Made by a program: the position numbers and the translations under genes
Shown here: one piece after another, positions 1 through 10,900 of the stretch
How positions within the stretch are numbered: position 1 is the stretch's first letter
Layout of the letters: every line of letters begins with the position of its first letter
Notes under the pieces: generated by a model
Database searches by the model: none
Told to the model about the DNA's origin: nothing
What the model saw: the letters and a program-made list of their open reading frames with translations, nothing else
DNA from: Adineta ricciae
Taxonomy: Eukaryota; Rotifera; Eurotatoria; Adinetida; Adinetidae
Assembly (NCBI GenBank): GCA_905250025.1
Contig: CAJNOJ010000011.1
Span: forward strand, 253,287-317,286
Direction: 5' to 3'
Length of the DNA stretch: 64,000 bases

Positions 1-179
1 TATTATCAAAAGAGTGTGTTTCGAATGACTTTCATTTGGAATGAAATTATACAAGTGATGAATTTATCTATTCTTTTATTGAATTTAATCGAGTATAAAC
101 AGCAAACACGAATATCTGCTCATTGCTATTTCTCCTATCATCGAAAAAGAATCCAAACGAATAGAACAGTTCACTCGTA

Positions 180-1735
180 TTAATCCAATAGATATGGATT
201 AATATACACATGTCGAAGTCGTGAATATAAGCCAATATGATGCACTAGATTAGGTTCTACTAAGTAAGTTTGCAATTGAGTTCGTTTTGGTAGATCATCA
301 AACGCTGTATCGATCGCGTATCCATTATGACATTTCACACTGTTCAAATAATCGATGACTTGCTGATAAGTTTGTCGAAAGTAGAGTACACCTGGTAAAC
401 AACAAGAGGGTGCTGGGTATATTGCGTAAAAGGACGGATGTAAGGAGCGCCATGACCAAGAGACATTGGAATGATTCAATAAAATAAGTGTCAATGTTAT
501 CAAAAGAAAATAAAAGATAAAATATTGTAGTTGTCTCGTAACAAAATCTATACAGATCAATTCAAATACTTGATAGATATTCGACGAAAAGTATCTTACT
601 GTAAGATGTGCCATGTGTATGATGATTACTATATTTACTCTTGTTCTGTAATTAAAGTTTACACAAAATAAACCCATTGAAAATGAAATCAACATACTTG
701 TTTTATCATTTGAAAGGTATGAAAAGCGATGAAAGACATGAATGTCAGAAAGAGACTTGTAGCAATTAATTGTACAATAATGTACAATGATGGATGCAGA
801 TAGTCAATTAACCATCTCGGGTGGTAAATTTTCACAAAAGCTGGATGTTTTCGTGGACCATCTTCTGGCCATTGATGTTTAACACGCGAGTCAATCAATG
901 ACACTAATCGTGAATAGAAGTTCTCATGAACCGGCTCCGCATCGTCTTGTAACAACAGGAAATAGTTCACGTGAGAAAATGATTGAAAATTTGCGAGAAT
1001 ACACTGTAAATGTGCCTGTTTTTCTTGTTCGTACATATCAAATATTCCATTCGGGGAAATCGTATTCACAATAAAAACAGGTACTAAACGTCGAATAAGA
1101 TCGATTTCATCGGAAATTTTATCATTCGAATTGTTATTCTCGCACAAGGTAATGATAAAACGTGAATGATAGTTCTTCAGTAGTTGATACAGTACTTGAC
1201 CAACATAAAATTTGCCTTCACGATGGTCGGTATCTTGTCGACTGTATAAAATCGAGATAACAATTTGCTCGGTGACACTTGTCACATTGTACACTGGTTT
1301 CGATACGGGTTGATGAAACAGTTGATATGACGATAAACGAGAATCGTATGACTTAATTTGTAAAAAATCATAAAATCGTGATTGTTCACTGTGAGTCGAG
1401 ATGATATGAGAGTAATTTCTCGGATTTTTCCACACGTTATCAAGCCATTCGTAAGCCTCTCGCTGCTCTTGTTTTTGCTTGAGAATTAACTTATTTCGAA
1501 CAGCATCAGTCGCCTGATTTTCTGGTACAACACGTGTTACATTGAATAAAAGACCAAATGGTTGATAATAGGACACACAACAAGCAATACATGTTACGAT
1601 TAGATACGTATATAGATGTATACGGTGATGCCAATGAAAGAAAATAAATGTCACATAGGATATGGCAGATTTAATGATATTACGACGATATTTCAAACGT
1701 GAGAAGAACATTTCTGGTAGGATGAAACATTTCAT
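180..1735 (-). CDS. PGAP4: PGAP4/TMEM246-like GPI-glycan N-acetylgalactosaminyltransferase
   Basis: Probable Golgi enzyme that adds the GalNAc side branch to GPI anchors. Three exons join in frame (1735-698, 645-600, 547-180; both introns 52 bp) to give 483 aa; human PGAP4 is about 403 aa. The sequence shows an N-terminal TM near residues 40-60, a glycosyltransferase core with LLLQDDAEP near residue 263 (the DxD-type metal site), then two TM segments splitting the core, followed by YPAPSCCLPG and LVEPNLVHHIGLYS. This TM pair inside the catalytic domain and the PAPSCC / VEPNLVxHIG blocks are PGAP4 hallmarks. An acceptor-like AG lies 6 nt before the chosen ATG; the frame stays open upstream to 1858 but without an ATG. 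Confident in family; the substrate is inferred from the family. Confidence 0.85.
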
Positions 1736-2173
1736 TAATTTCTGAATTGAAAAATTAAATGTTTTTACATTACTGCTCGTGAACAAATTCAAAATTCGAT
1801 TTAACTTCACTTCCGAATGAAAGAACGTACAAAAAAGAAAGATTACCGCAGCAAGCAACGTAAGTTATTCATCGTTTATTGACACATCATATCGTCTCTT
1901 TTCTCTCTCAATTCTGTTATTTACCATTCTTGTTTTATATTTGTCCTCTCATCGTCGATAGACGGCAACAGTAGTAGGTCGATGAGAGACTTACTTGCCG
2001 TTCCACGTACACACAACAATTGCATCGATCCAGCTCATATTTTTATTTGAACACGTAAATTTCACAAAACAAAGTAAAGAACATTCGCACTTAGAAGAAT
2101 ACAATAGAAAAACGACTTCTCTCATCTGCCTTTCAATATCAAATAAAACAAAACATTTCACTAAATCGAAATT
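1736..2173. other. Intergenic spacer between two minus-strand genes
   Basis: 438 bp between the stop of the 284-aa gene and the PGAP4 ATG. The only structure I see is a pyrimidine-rich splice acceptor (TTTTTCAATTCAG on the minus strand, AG at 1743-1742) just before the PGAP4 start. The plus-strand open frame at 1995-2222 has no gene-like composition. Confidence 0.5.
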
Positions 2174-3081
2174 CTACGTTTCTTTGTGTTTCTCTGGTAA
2201 ATATACAAAGACGATAGGATGATTGAATAGGTTAGACAACGACGAAGAGAATTTCGTCAAGTCAATTTGATTCGAATCACCTGTCGATTGAACGAATAGA
2301 TCCATTTGAATTTGTTCCTCATTCGATAATAAATTCGAATGGGAATTCGTCGCTTTACACTGATCATAATAGATATACCAACAGTTAAATTGAAGATTTT
2401 TGTAGAACATGATTTGACTGTTTGTTTCATTCGAATGACAGAGAATTGCTAATAGTTTATACACAAAAACGTGTTGATCTACATCTTTATCACATAGATT
2501 TTCAATCGAAAGAGTTGAGTTCGGTAGGAATACAGCTCGAGTCTTGGAATTTGTTCGAATTAATAAACATTCAGGAAGGGAGAGAAGTACTGTACTTGCA
2601 CTCGTCGGTTGATATTGCTGAATTGCTGTTTCTATAGTGACAAGTTCTGCACTGTCTGAAAATAATGTCAAATATGTCTTGGTACGACTGTCAGTGAATG
2701 TTAACCATTGAATTTTTGACCATTCATTGGCAATTTCATTGTAAATAGTCGATAATTGTGGATGCGAAAGAGTTCGTTTCACTGACTCATGAGAATTCGT
2801 CGTGTGGGCTGTATGCGATCGGCGAGTGTCAGGAATAGACTCGACTTGATTCATTGGAAAATAGTTATTCGGAGGTAAATGTATGGGAATCGGCATTGTA
2901 TCATCTAAATTCTCAGCGGATATCGATATCGATATGAATCAACATATCAAAACTTACCTAACGGATAAACACGTGTTGGACTGTTCTGTTGTTCATCTTC
3001 GAATTGCTCAAAACCGATATAAACCTTCATTTCATTAGAATAAATCTTTTCAAAACCAATCGGTGCGAGTTTCGCCGCCAT
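2174..3081 (-). CDS. Unrecognised 284-aa protein
   Basis: I do not recognise this protein. Two exons, 3081-2958 and 2904-2174, join in phase 1 across a 53-bp intron (donor GTAAGT) to give 284 aa. The N-terminus begins MAAKLAPIGFEKIY and is followed by a PIPIHLPPNNYFP segment, a hydrophilic stretch, then an alternating beta-rich region with LQFNCWYIYYDQ near residue 210. There is no signal peptide or TM segment. It looks soluble and intracellular. A clear acceptor (TTTTTCTTCAG, AG at 3092-3091) sits 9 nt before the ATG, and there is no room for more coding exons before the 7TM gene's stop at 3244. The 5' end may therefore be made by trans-splicing. The other possibility is the C-terminal remnant of a larger conserved protein. 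Confidence 0.6.
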
Positions 3082-3092
3082 AGATTCGATCT
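3082..3092 (-). promoter_or_regulatory. Splice acceptor 9 nt upstream of the ATG (candidate spliced-leader site)
   Basis: The minus strand reads GCATTTTTCTTCAG directly before nine bases and the ATG. No matching upstream coding exon fits in the 150 bp to the next gene, so this is either a 5'UTR cis-acceptor or an SL trans-splice acceptor. Confidence 0.45.
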
Positions 3093-3243
3093 GAAGAAAA
3101 ATGCACATTGAGTTATTACCAGATATTTCTAACAAGGTTAAAAAATGCAAATAAACTTTAGTTAAAGAATACCAAATCAGTGTTTTTTATCAACATAAGC
3201 AACGAAGAACGGGACAAATCAAATATTATTCCTTATCGTTGTT

Positions 3244-4278
3244 TTATATGACAGGAACACACTCTCGATATGAGCTTAATCTCCTTCCGATCTGTTGTTG
3301 ACGTAATTGAGTTTTACTTCGTATTGATCTTCTTGCGAACCATTTCGAGCGATTCAGTCGAATTTCATCGTAGAGGAGAAAACCAATACAATCAATCCAT
3401 GGTAATGTGGTCAGATAAAGAAACATTAACCTCGGATGATTCGTTAATGAAATTTTCAATAGTTTGATTGTGATTATTGGTAATATAACTAGAAGGTTAC
3501 TGAGAAGAAATACGAATATGTTGAATAGACGTTTTAGACTATGATTAACCATTGTTAAACGCTCATGTTCGGAGTAATGAGTGTAAATCAATGAGGAGAA
3601 GAAGACTGTTGCGAGACGTTTTCGTTTTAGATTCGATATATCTTTATAGGAGATGGAAATCCATGAAAATGTAATGAGATCTATTAATATAAATAGAATG
3701 TACGTGATCAATGTTGGTATCGATGATCTTTCCTGTCTCGGATGATCTTTTTCAGATGTTATTCGGCAGATTTCTATAAGAAACGGATTAGTTCCATTCA
3801 TTGTCATATGCACCGACAGGAAAAGTAGAGAAATGAAATAGTTTAAGAAGATTCCGAATGTTAAACAACAACGAGAATAAATTGTACTTTTCTGATTAAT
3901 AGTCGAATCCCAAAAATGTGCTGTTTCACCCACAATCATTAATAATAAATCAAATGTCGATAATAGTAATAAAAAATGAATAAAAACTTCAACTGATAAA
4001 CAATATCGAAAGACAACGATCGAAAAACAAGCGAGTAGGATGATACTACTTCGCATAATACAGATAATCAAATGATGGAAAAGATATAAGTTAAAAGTCG
4101 AAGGATAATTCGACAATTTCTTCGAATGCCAACTTTTCATTGCATTCCAAACGCCGAGAATGAGTTGAATGAACAAAATGATTGTCAAAAGCAAACTCAA
4201 ACCTAATAAGAACGATACATGGAAGATCGAGACGAGAAGTATTGCTGCCATTGATGAGATGTTTATTTCCCAAACCAT
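3244..4278 (-). CDS. Divergent seven-transmembrane receptor-like protein
   Basis: An intronless 344-aa ORF with about seven hydrophobic helices. They lie roughly at residues 10-40, 65-95, 100-125, 140-165, 185-215, 245-275 and 280-305, with a basic tail after TM7 (RSKWFARRSIRSKTQLRQQQ). This topology is that of a GPCR, and small intronless rhodopsin-like receptors are numerous in rotifers. Canonical motifs are poor: no clear E/DRY after TM3 and no NPxxY in TM7 (the TM7 end reads GFLLYDEIRL). I call it 7TM-like and not a defined receptor class. The start is the first ATG of the frame. A ligand cannot be inferred. Confidence 0.6.
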   Translation of the reverse strand: MVWEINISSMAAILLVSIFHVSFLLGLSLLLTIILFIQLILGVWNAMKSWHSKKLSNYPSTFNLYLFHHLIICIMRSSIILLACFSIVVFRYCLSVEVFIHFLLLLSTFDLLLMIVGETAHFWDSTINQKSTIYSRCCLTFGIFLNYFISLLFLSVHMTMNGTNPFLIEICRITSEKDHPRQERSSIPTLITYILFILIDLITFSWISISYKDISNLKRKRLATVFFSSLIYTHYSEHERLTMVNHSLKRLFNIFVFLLSNLLVILPIITIKLLKISLTNHPRLMFLYLTTLPWIDCIGFLLYDEIRLNRSKWFARRSIRSKTQLRQQQIGRRLSSYRECVPVI

Positions 4279-4348
4279 TCATTAACTGTTATGATCACAA
4301 ATCATATCAAATAAACTAATGGTTAAGCAAACACATCAGTGACATCCC

Positions 4349-4380
4349 TCTTCTTCTTCTTCTTTTCTTCTTCTTCCTCC
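4349..4380. repeat. CTT-rich simple repeat
   Basis: Imperfect CTT triplets (CTCTTCTTCTTCTTCTTTTC and onwards). Confidence 0.7.
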
Positions 4381-5164
4381 GCATTCGTCATATTTTATAT
4401 AACAATAATCATTTTTCCTCTCTTCTTCTGTTGATAAGGCTCATTAAATCAACGATATCGAACAGAGTTGATTCATTCTTAACGATCATATTAGATGTTA
4501 ATTAGAAACACATGAGATGAAGAAACAACAACAGCATGAAGTTAGAATCATCGCGGTGTAGGTTTGGCTAAGACAAACAATAATAGCTCGTATTAATCAA
4601 GAAATACCACATGAATGTATTTGAACAACGTCGAAGAATTTATTTGTCTTACTTTGATTCTTGTGTTTGAATAAATATTACATTACGGGGTTGAGAGTGA
4701 GATAGCGTCAGTTTTAAAAAGCAAATGGAACACTGATAAGCAAATAGGTGCGAGGTAGTTGTAAGGAAGAGAAAATTCCAGTAGCGTCATTATTGACTGG
4801 AGACAAACAGAAACAATAATATTTGCAAGATAAACGAATTTATCTGTGAACAAAATCAAAGTAAAATTTACTTATTTTACTTGTCTCGTTGACATGAAGG
4901 TTTTAATTGAGTTAATCAACATAATCGAATCATGGCACCGACCAATCACGACAAAGAACAAATCTTTTTAGGGATTGGTTAGATGCTGCAGTCAATTAGG
5001 ATCTTTTATTTATCGGAATTGTTGTTTTTTCGAAAGAAACTCTATCAGCCTTCGCCGAACGTCTGTATCACAAGATATAGTCGTGCACTTATTCAATTAT
5101 CTAAGCCTTTATTCATTATTAATGATATCATGGTTAATGTGCGCTGTCGGTAGTTCCCGAAGAA

Positions 5165-5200
5165 AAACAACGACAACAACAACACCACCACCACCATCTT
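5165..5200. repeat. CAA/CCA simple repeat
   Basis: ACAACGACAACAACAAC changes into CACCACCACCACC. Confidence 0.65.
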
Positions 5201-5331
5201 CTTTGTTCTCCTTCGCGCTCTACTGGATGTCATCAGCAAGAGGTTTTCATCGCGACTGATTATAGTCTTAATTAAGGTATAAGCGTTTGTTTGTTTTTAT
5301 TGGAATTTCAATGGAAATTTATGCAAGAAAA

Positions 5332-7803
5332 CTATTTCGATGTATATTTTTTATGCACCCAGTCCTTGAGTATGATTGATGCTGCATTAAATCCTGGCAT
5401 ACCCGTCACACCACCTAAAGCAATTTTAACACTACAGTGATATTCTTGTTGCTTTTATTTTATTTTCGTTTACCTCCGGGATGAGTTGAACTACCGCAGA
5501 GATAGAGTCCGTGGATAGGAGTACGGTGATTAGAACATGATATCGCCGGTCGGAACGAATAGAGTTGGTCAAGTGGAAGTGCGCCGTGAAAGATATTTCC
5601 ACCTGAAATATAAATGTTTCTGTAAAAAGTATTAATGAGGAAAGTAGTGTACCTGTTAAGGAAAATTGTTCTTCCAAGTCAGAGGGAAAGAGCATGTCAC
5701 GTCCGATAATTAGTTTTTCGAAGCCAGGTGCGTATTCTTCGATCGATTTAATCACACTTCGATAATAATTTTCCTTGTATTCATTTGTGATTTCGATATG
5801 TTTACCATTTGGTAAACGATAGGGCGTGTATTGCGTGAACAATAGAGCTACATGGCAGTTTTTTGGTGCTATAGTTGGATCGAGTGATGAAGGAATAACC
5901 TATAACAGAACATGAATAAATTAAACTTCAATCGGTTAGTTACGAACCATTTCAATTAATGGATTTTGACTTGGTTTTCCACCCAATGCTTCTTGATAGG
6001 CCGTCTGCAGGCCAGCTATCGATTCGCTGTTCATATGTATCGTGCATTGATGATGAGGTTCAAGTTCATTAGGTTTTCTATTCGGATCTGCTAGGAAATT
6101 TCTGAAAAACAATGGACACGATTATTTGGAACGTGTTAGTCGTTAGACTTTTACGGTAATCCGGATAATGCTAGATTGATTTTCGTCGTTCCACTAGTAT
6201 AATCCATTTGTGAGACATGTTGCTTCAGGTGACTTAATTCTTCGTTTGATTTCATGATATCATCAGAAATTAAGTTTTGAAATGTGATATAAGCCGTAGC
6301 ATTGGAAGCAACGAGTTTGCCTTTGATTTCTTCTCCATTGTCGAGAACGACACCTTCGACTTTCGAATTACGTACATCGATGTGTTTTACACTACAATTC
6401 GTTCGAATTTCTACACCAGCTGAACGAGCCGAGGAAGCTATAGCATTACTTATGCCACCCATGCCACCTTGAACATAATACCATGCGTCTAGGAATCGAT
6501 TTAGAATTTATCAGTTGTTTTTAAAGTTTGTTATGTCTTTCATGAAATGGCATGTTATACCTTAGTTAATCTTTGAGAAAAAACACGGCCTAATTTGTCT
6601 AAGCAACGATGAACTGTTCGAGAAAAATTTCCCGTGGGAAATAATCATATCTTTCTACTTCTAGTGTCTATATACGACCTTAAAAGTAAATTTGATTGTT
6701 TGGGTGTATATTTCTTTTTTTTCTTTCTTTCTTTTTGGTAATATGATCTTGTTACCAGAAAAATGTCTTTTTTCGATCATGTAAATCGTGACAATACAGT
6801 CGAATCAGAACGCCTACACGTTCCCATATTGCAGATGAAAATCCTTTTGTTCAAACTCAATACTCTTCAGCACACTCAGAAAGATACCAAATGCACTATG
6901 CACTGACTACTGCCTGATACTACATTGTAAGTAGGTCGCCTGCGAACAAATCTTATCTAGCTTTTCATACGCTTCACACTTTTGTAATAACAGAAGAGGA
7001 AAAAACAGTATAGCAGTTATCTTTTCTACCCATTCTAAATACATTATCTACTTACTAGCCTGCCCATCTAAACCGCCCATGACATGGTGAAGTAGGATAT
7101 AGCCCGTTCCTCGATCATATGGTCCCAGCATAGCACCAATGAGACCATCTGTAGCTAAAGTTGCTTTGATAACATCAGATTCGAACCATTGGTCTAATAT
7201 TCGAGTTGCCGATGAAGTTAATAGTTGATAGAGATCGGTGGAGCCTTTAAAACCGAGTTTGTTGAATGTTCTGTAAAAGAGTTTCGTTGTATATACGTAA
7301 GCTTGAAGGCGATTAGCGCGTTTGCTATTTTTACTCATTTGAGCGAGATCAGGTGGAGGCGAATGAATAAGTTCGTCAATATCTCGACAGATTTTCAGTA
7401 ACCATTCTTCGTATTTGTTAAAATTTTCTGCGTCTCGCTTGGAAAACTTGGCGATTTGTTTCAAATTGAATTGATTATCTGATGAGGATAATAACAACGA
7501 ACGTTGATCATGACTAACAGGATGTTTGATGGGTGTATAAGAACTCGGATCGCGAAAATAATATTTCAATCCGTGCTCGCGTAGATTTAAATCATCAATG
7601 ATTTTTGGACGAAATAAACTTAATAAATACGACGCACGAGAGAATTTGAAATCTTTTATAATCTCTTCTGTACATGCAGCACCACCAATAACCGGACGCT
7701 TTTCACAGACAAGAACCCGTAAACCTTGCCGAGCTAAATATGCCGAAGTCACTAAACCATTATGTCCAGCACCTACGATAATCGCATCGTAAGCTTTCTT
7801 CAT
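5332..7803 (-). CDS. PYROXD2: PYROXD2-like FAD-dependent oxidoreductase
   Basis: Six exons (7803-7056, 6488-6155, 6101-5948, 5899-5653, 5602-5474, 5414-5332) join in frame to 564 aa; human PYROXD2 is 581 aa. It is a phytoene-desaturase/amine-oxidase-fold flavoprotein, mitochondrial in animals, with an unsettled substrate. The N-terminus carries the dinucleotide-binding Rossmann motif DAIIVGAGHNGL (GxGxxG) and the following E of CEKRPVIGGAA. Further family blocks are YYVQGGMGGISNAIASS, NLALSGLP and the C-terminal FAD-contact block YLCGSSTHPGGGVTGMPG. Introns 2-5 are about 45-55 bp, but intron 1 (7055-6489) is 567 bp and includes a TTTC-rich tract. The start is the ATG just before the nucleotide-binding strand. 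Confidence 0.92.
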
Positions 7804-7969
7804 TATTTGCCTATTGATGTATGTGTGTTGAGGTGAATGTGTGTGTGTGCTTTGTTGTTATTTCGTTCTATATTATCTCCATCTTATCTTTTCTTTCAGA
7901 TAAATTATCCGAAAGAATGTTTGTCATGGTTATTACGAATGTTAAATAAGTTTATTAGCAGATCAAAGA
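7804..7969. promoter_or_regulatory. Divergent promoter between PYROXD2 and the POMGNT1-like gene
   Basis: 166 bp separate two divergent ATGs and must carry both 5' ends. It contains a TG/GTGT-rich segment near 7816-7850 and a pyrimidine tract (TCTCCATCTTATCTTTTCTTTCAG) ending about 7899. Confidence 0.45.
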
Positions 7970-10900
7970 ATGAGGAAGTGCAAGCGAGCTATACACAGAC
8001 ATTTCGGCGGCGTTGGCAACTTTTTTGCCATGTTGATTCTAGTAGCCATTTCAGTACTTTTTATTAATACATATGTTCTAACAAAACGGGATGGTGAGTT
8101 GTTACATGGAAACGAAGTTTTGCTTGTCAATGACTCTTTGTAGACTCGGATGAAATATCCAATGAGCGTTCAAATCGTGTAGTATTAGTCTACAGTCATA
8201 ATCAAACAATAAAACCTTCAAAAAACGAACCTATTGAACCACAACGAATCACAAGACCAGCAGTACCTGATGTTGGTATGTAGATAGTACATTGTGTACT
8301 TTCTGAAACGAGACACTTCACTTTCTTTCCTAGGATGTGAAATTGATGAAAAATGTTCAGATGATTCTATTCCATATAAGGTGGTTTCAGGTGATGGAAT
8401 AGACAAGTATCCCGTCATATGTTTTAACAATAAATTGTATGTATTTCATTGAGAATGATTGCATTGCACTGAAGGTTTTGTTCCACAGATTAGTGCACAA
8501 GAATTTGAAAGATTCAAAAGTTGGCCGAGGAGTTAATTTAGTTGCATTCGATGGGAAAACGTTTGAATTGAAACTCACCGAAACCTTTGACACGTATATT
8601 GAAGGTAAATGATATGATTTTTGTTCATTGAAAGCAATGCTTTTCTACGATTTAGAAACATTCTTTCTTCGGACGTTGAAATTGAATTTAAACGATGGCG
8701 ATATTGTTATTCTAAGCAGTTTCGATGAAATGACATATGGGTAAGGAATAAAAACCAAAAGAGAAGGTTTTCTTATGCTGATATTCTAGATTGAAAGAAG
8801 CGTCATTGTCAATATTAGAGAAATATGGCAGTCAATTGATCAAAGTGATTAAATTTCGAGATTCATTCGTTATGATCGGACAAAAAGGTTTAGCACGTGG
8901 AAAAGCGATCGAGACGGTACAAAATGAAGTGTAATTCTTCTTCATACATATCGTTGTTTTTAGCATCAACCAAAAGGTAATCGCGATTTTGCTCCAGCTG
9001 CGCATATAAGTGGTTGTGCGAAATTTCCCTGTACGTGCTTCACTCTCTCTCTCTATCTTCTTTCGAAAGTCAATTCTTTCACGATTTCTAGTGGGTCAAC
9101 TTACGCCACTCTCGTTTCCAACGGCAGATGTGAAAAAGGAAGGAAATATTGTTACAGGTACACCAATCAAAAACTGTGGTTTGCCAGAAATGTGCAAAGA
9201 AAATGAATTTCCCGTACATGTTTACACTGGCAAAGACAAGGATGATGAACCAAAAATATGTGTCGATGGAAAATATGTCATGGCAAAAGGAATCAACGAT
9301 GCTGGACGTGGTATCAATATCGTTGTCGTTTCCAATGGGAAAGAAGTGATTCGTACAGGACATTTCGATACATGGCAAGAAGGTTAATTGGAAAATGATT
9401 TCTTCCTCGAATTTCACGAGAATTTGTCATTTAGATAGTACAAATTTAGAGATCTTTCTGGAAAATCTTGAAGATAATGTGATCCTTATCGCTGTTACAT
9501 TCGATGAGGCATCGACAAAGTAAGTTCGATGTATAAATTCTTTCATAGCATGTTTCACAATTTGATCCTATTGTCTGTACATGTATATCTATCTATATAT
9601 TTATTTAGCTTACGAAATTTTACGCGAACTATTTTACAAGGCATTGGAAGTCAGAAAATAAATTCACTTAATTTTCGTGATTCGTGGACGCTCATTCATC
9701 ATTTCAAAACGAGCATCAATTTTAATTTCGAAGAGGTGATCATTTTGAGTAACACATGCATATTAAACTATTATTAATTATAACGAGAATGAGTGAACAG
9801 AAACTCCCAATTTTCCCATCGACATTTTTCAGCTCTTTCCATTTCACTTGTCTTTCTATTTATGTATTTAGGCTTAGTCAGCACAGTAGAAATCTCTTTT
9901 TTGATCTTGGCAGTGGAACTATTCAAAATTTAAAATATCGTGACGTTTGGGCGCTCGTGGGTCAAAAGGGCATCAAAGGTTTCAGCCCGTACGAAGAGGT
10001 TTGTCTTTCATTGAGCTTATAAATGACTGTTGTGCGAACAAACAACTACGAATACATACGCTTTTGTTGTAACAAGTGTTTTACTTTAACCCATATCGTT
10101 TTCTAGACACCTTCGTAGGTAATTTCGGGTGACGTGCGAGGCTTTTTTCTCGATTACTATAGGGAAATGGGATTCTGCTCACTCATTCATTCGTAATTTA
10201 TATGCATGTGATGTTGTAAATATGTTTTCGTACTTATCTGATACTAATTTTTAACGCGTAAATGTATGTGTGTTTAGATCTCATATGCAGGCAGTGGAAA
10301 TATATATGCAACTCCTATAGACAAACGAATGTGTGTCCCGCAGACATGTAAGTGGAAATTGGGAGGTGTTTTCTGAATGGTATCTGTAGCGATGATCTGT
10401 TTCTAGTGAAAGGTGTCAAAGTTCGTCCGGATCCATTACCATTTCGTAATGATAAGCGTCGCGATTTCTGTTCACGTTACGATGGTTACGGAGATTTTTG
10501 CAGTGGTAAGTCTGGTTATTTTCGAAACACACGATCGATCGCAGTTTTTTTTATATAGATGCCAATGTTGACAAGAGTTTAGCAAGTGTTCCATTATTAA
10601 ATAAGACTCTTGAAGATAATGCAATCTATTCAACACCAATTCTTGTCATAGCTGGTATGTTTTCTATTCATTTGATGGTAATTGTCTTGACTACTTTGGA
10701 GAATTGTAGGAATATCGCATAATTCTCTTCGAATGTGCTTGGAAACTTTACTAATGCAGCCGGGCATTGTTGTTGAAAATGTTATGGTAACCGATGGAAG
10801 TTAATTGAAATCAATTTAGACTTGAATATTTGTTTCACAGGTTGCTGTCGATGAGAAATTCTCAGAATCATTGGCGTTGATTGATTTGTTTGGTTTTCAT

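Larger units (their letters stand above)
4279..5331. other. Intergenic, about 1 kb, with low-complexity tracts
   Basis: Probable 5' region of the 7TM gene and 3' region of PYROXD2. It holds a CTT-rich tract at about 4349-4380 and a CAA/CCA tract at about 5165-5200. The open frame at 4975-5259 encodes Ser/Thr/Pro low complexity over the repeat and has no recognisable domain, so I do not call it a gene. Confidence 0.5.

Noticed and set aside
646-697. Apparent frameshift in PGAP4
   Set aside because: Joining exon 1 directly to the long 3' frame breaks phase, but a 46-nt middle exon (645-600) with two 52-bp introns restores it fully.
3244-4278. Assignment of the 7TM protein to a defined GPCR class
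   Set aside because: E/DRY and NPxxY motifs are not clear, so only the topology is claimed.
4975-5259. Plus-strand open frame
   Set aside because: It begins with a non-ATG start, runs through a CAA/CCA repeat and shows no domain or splice support.
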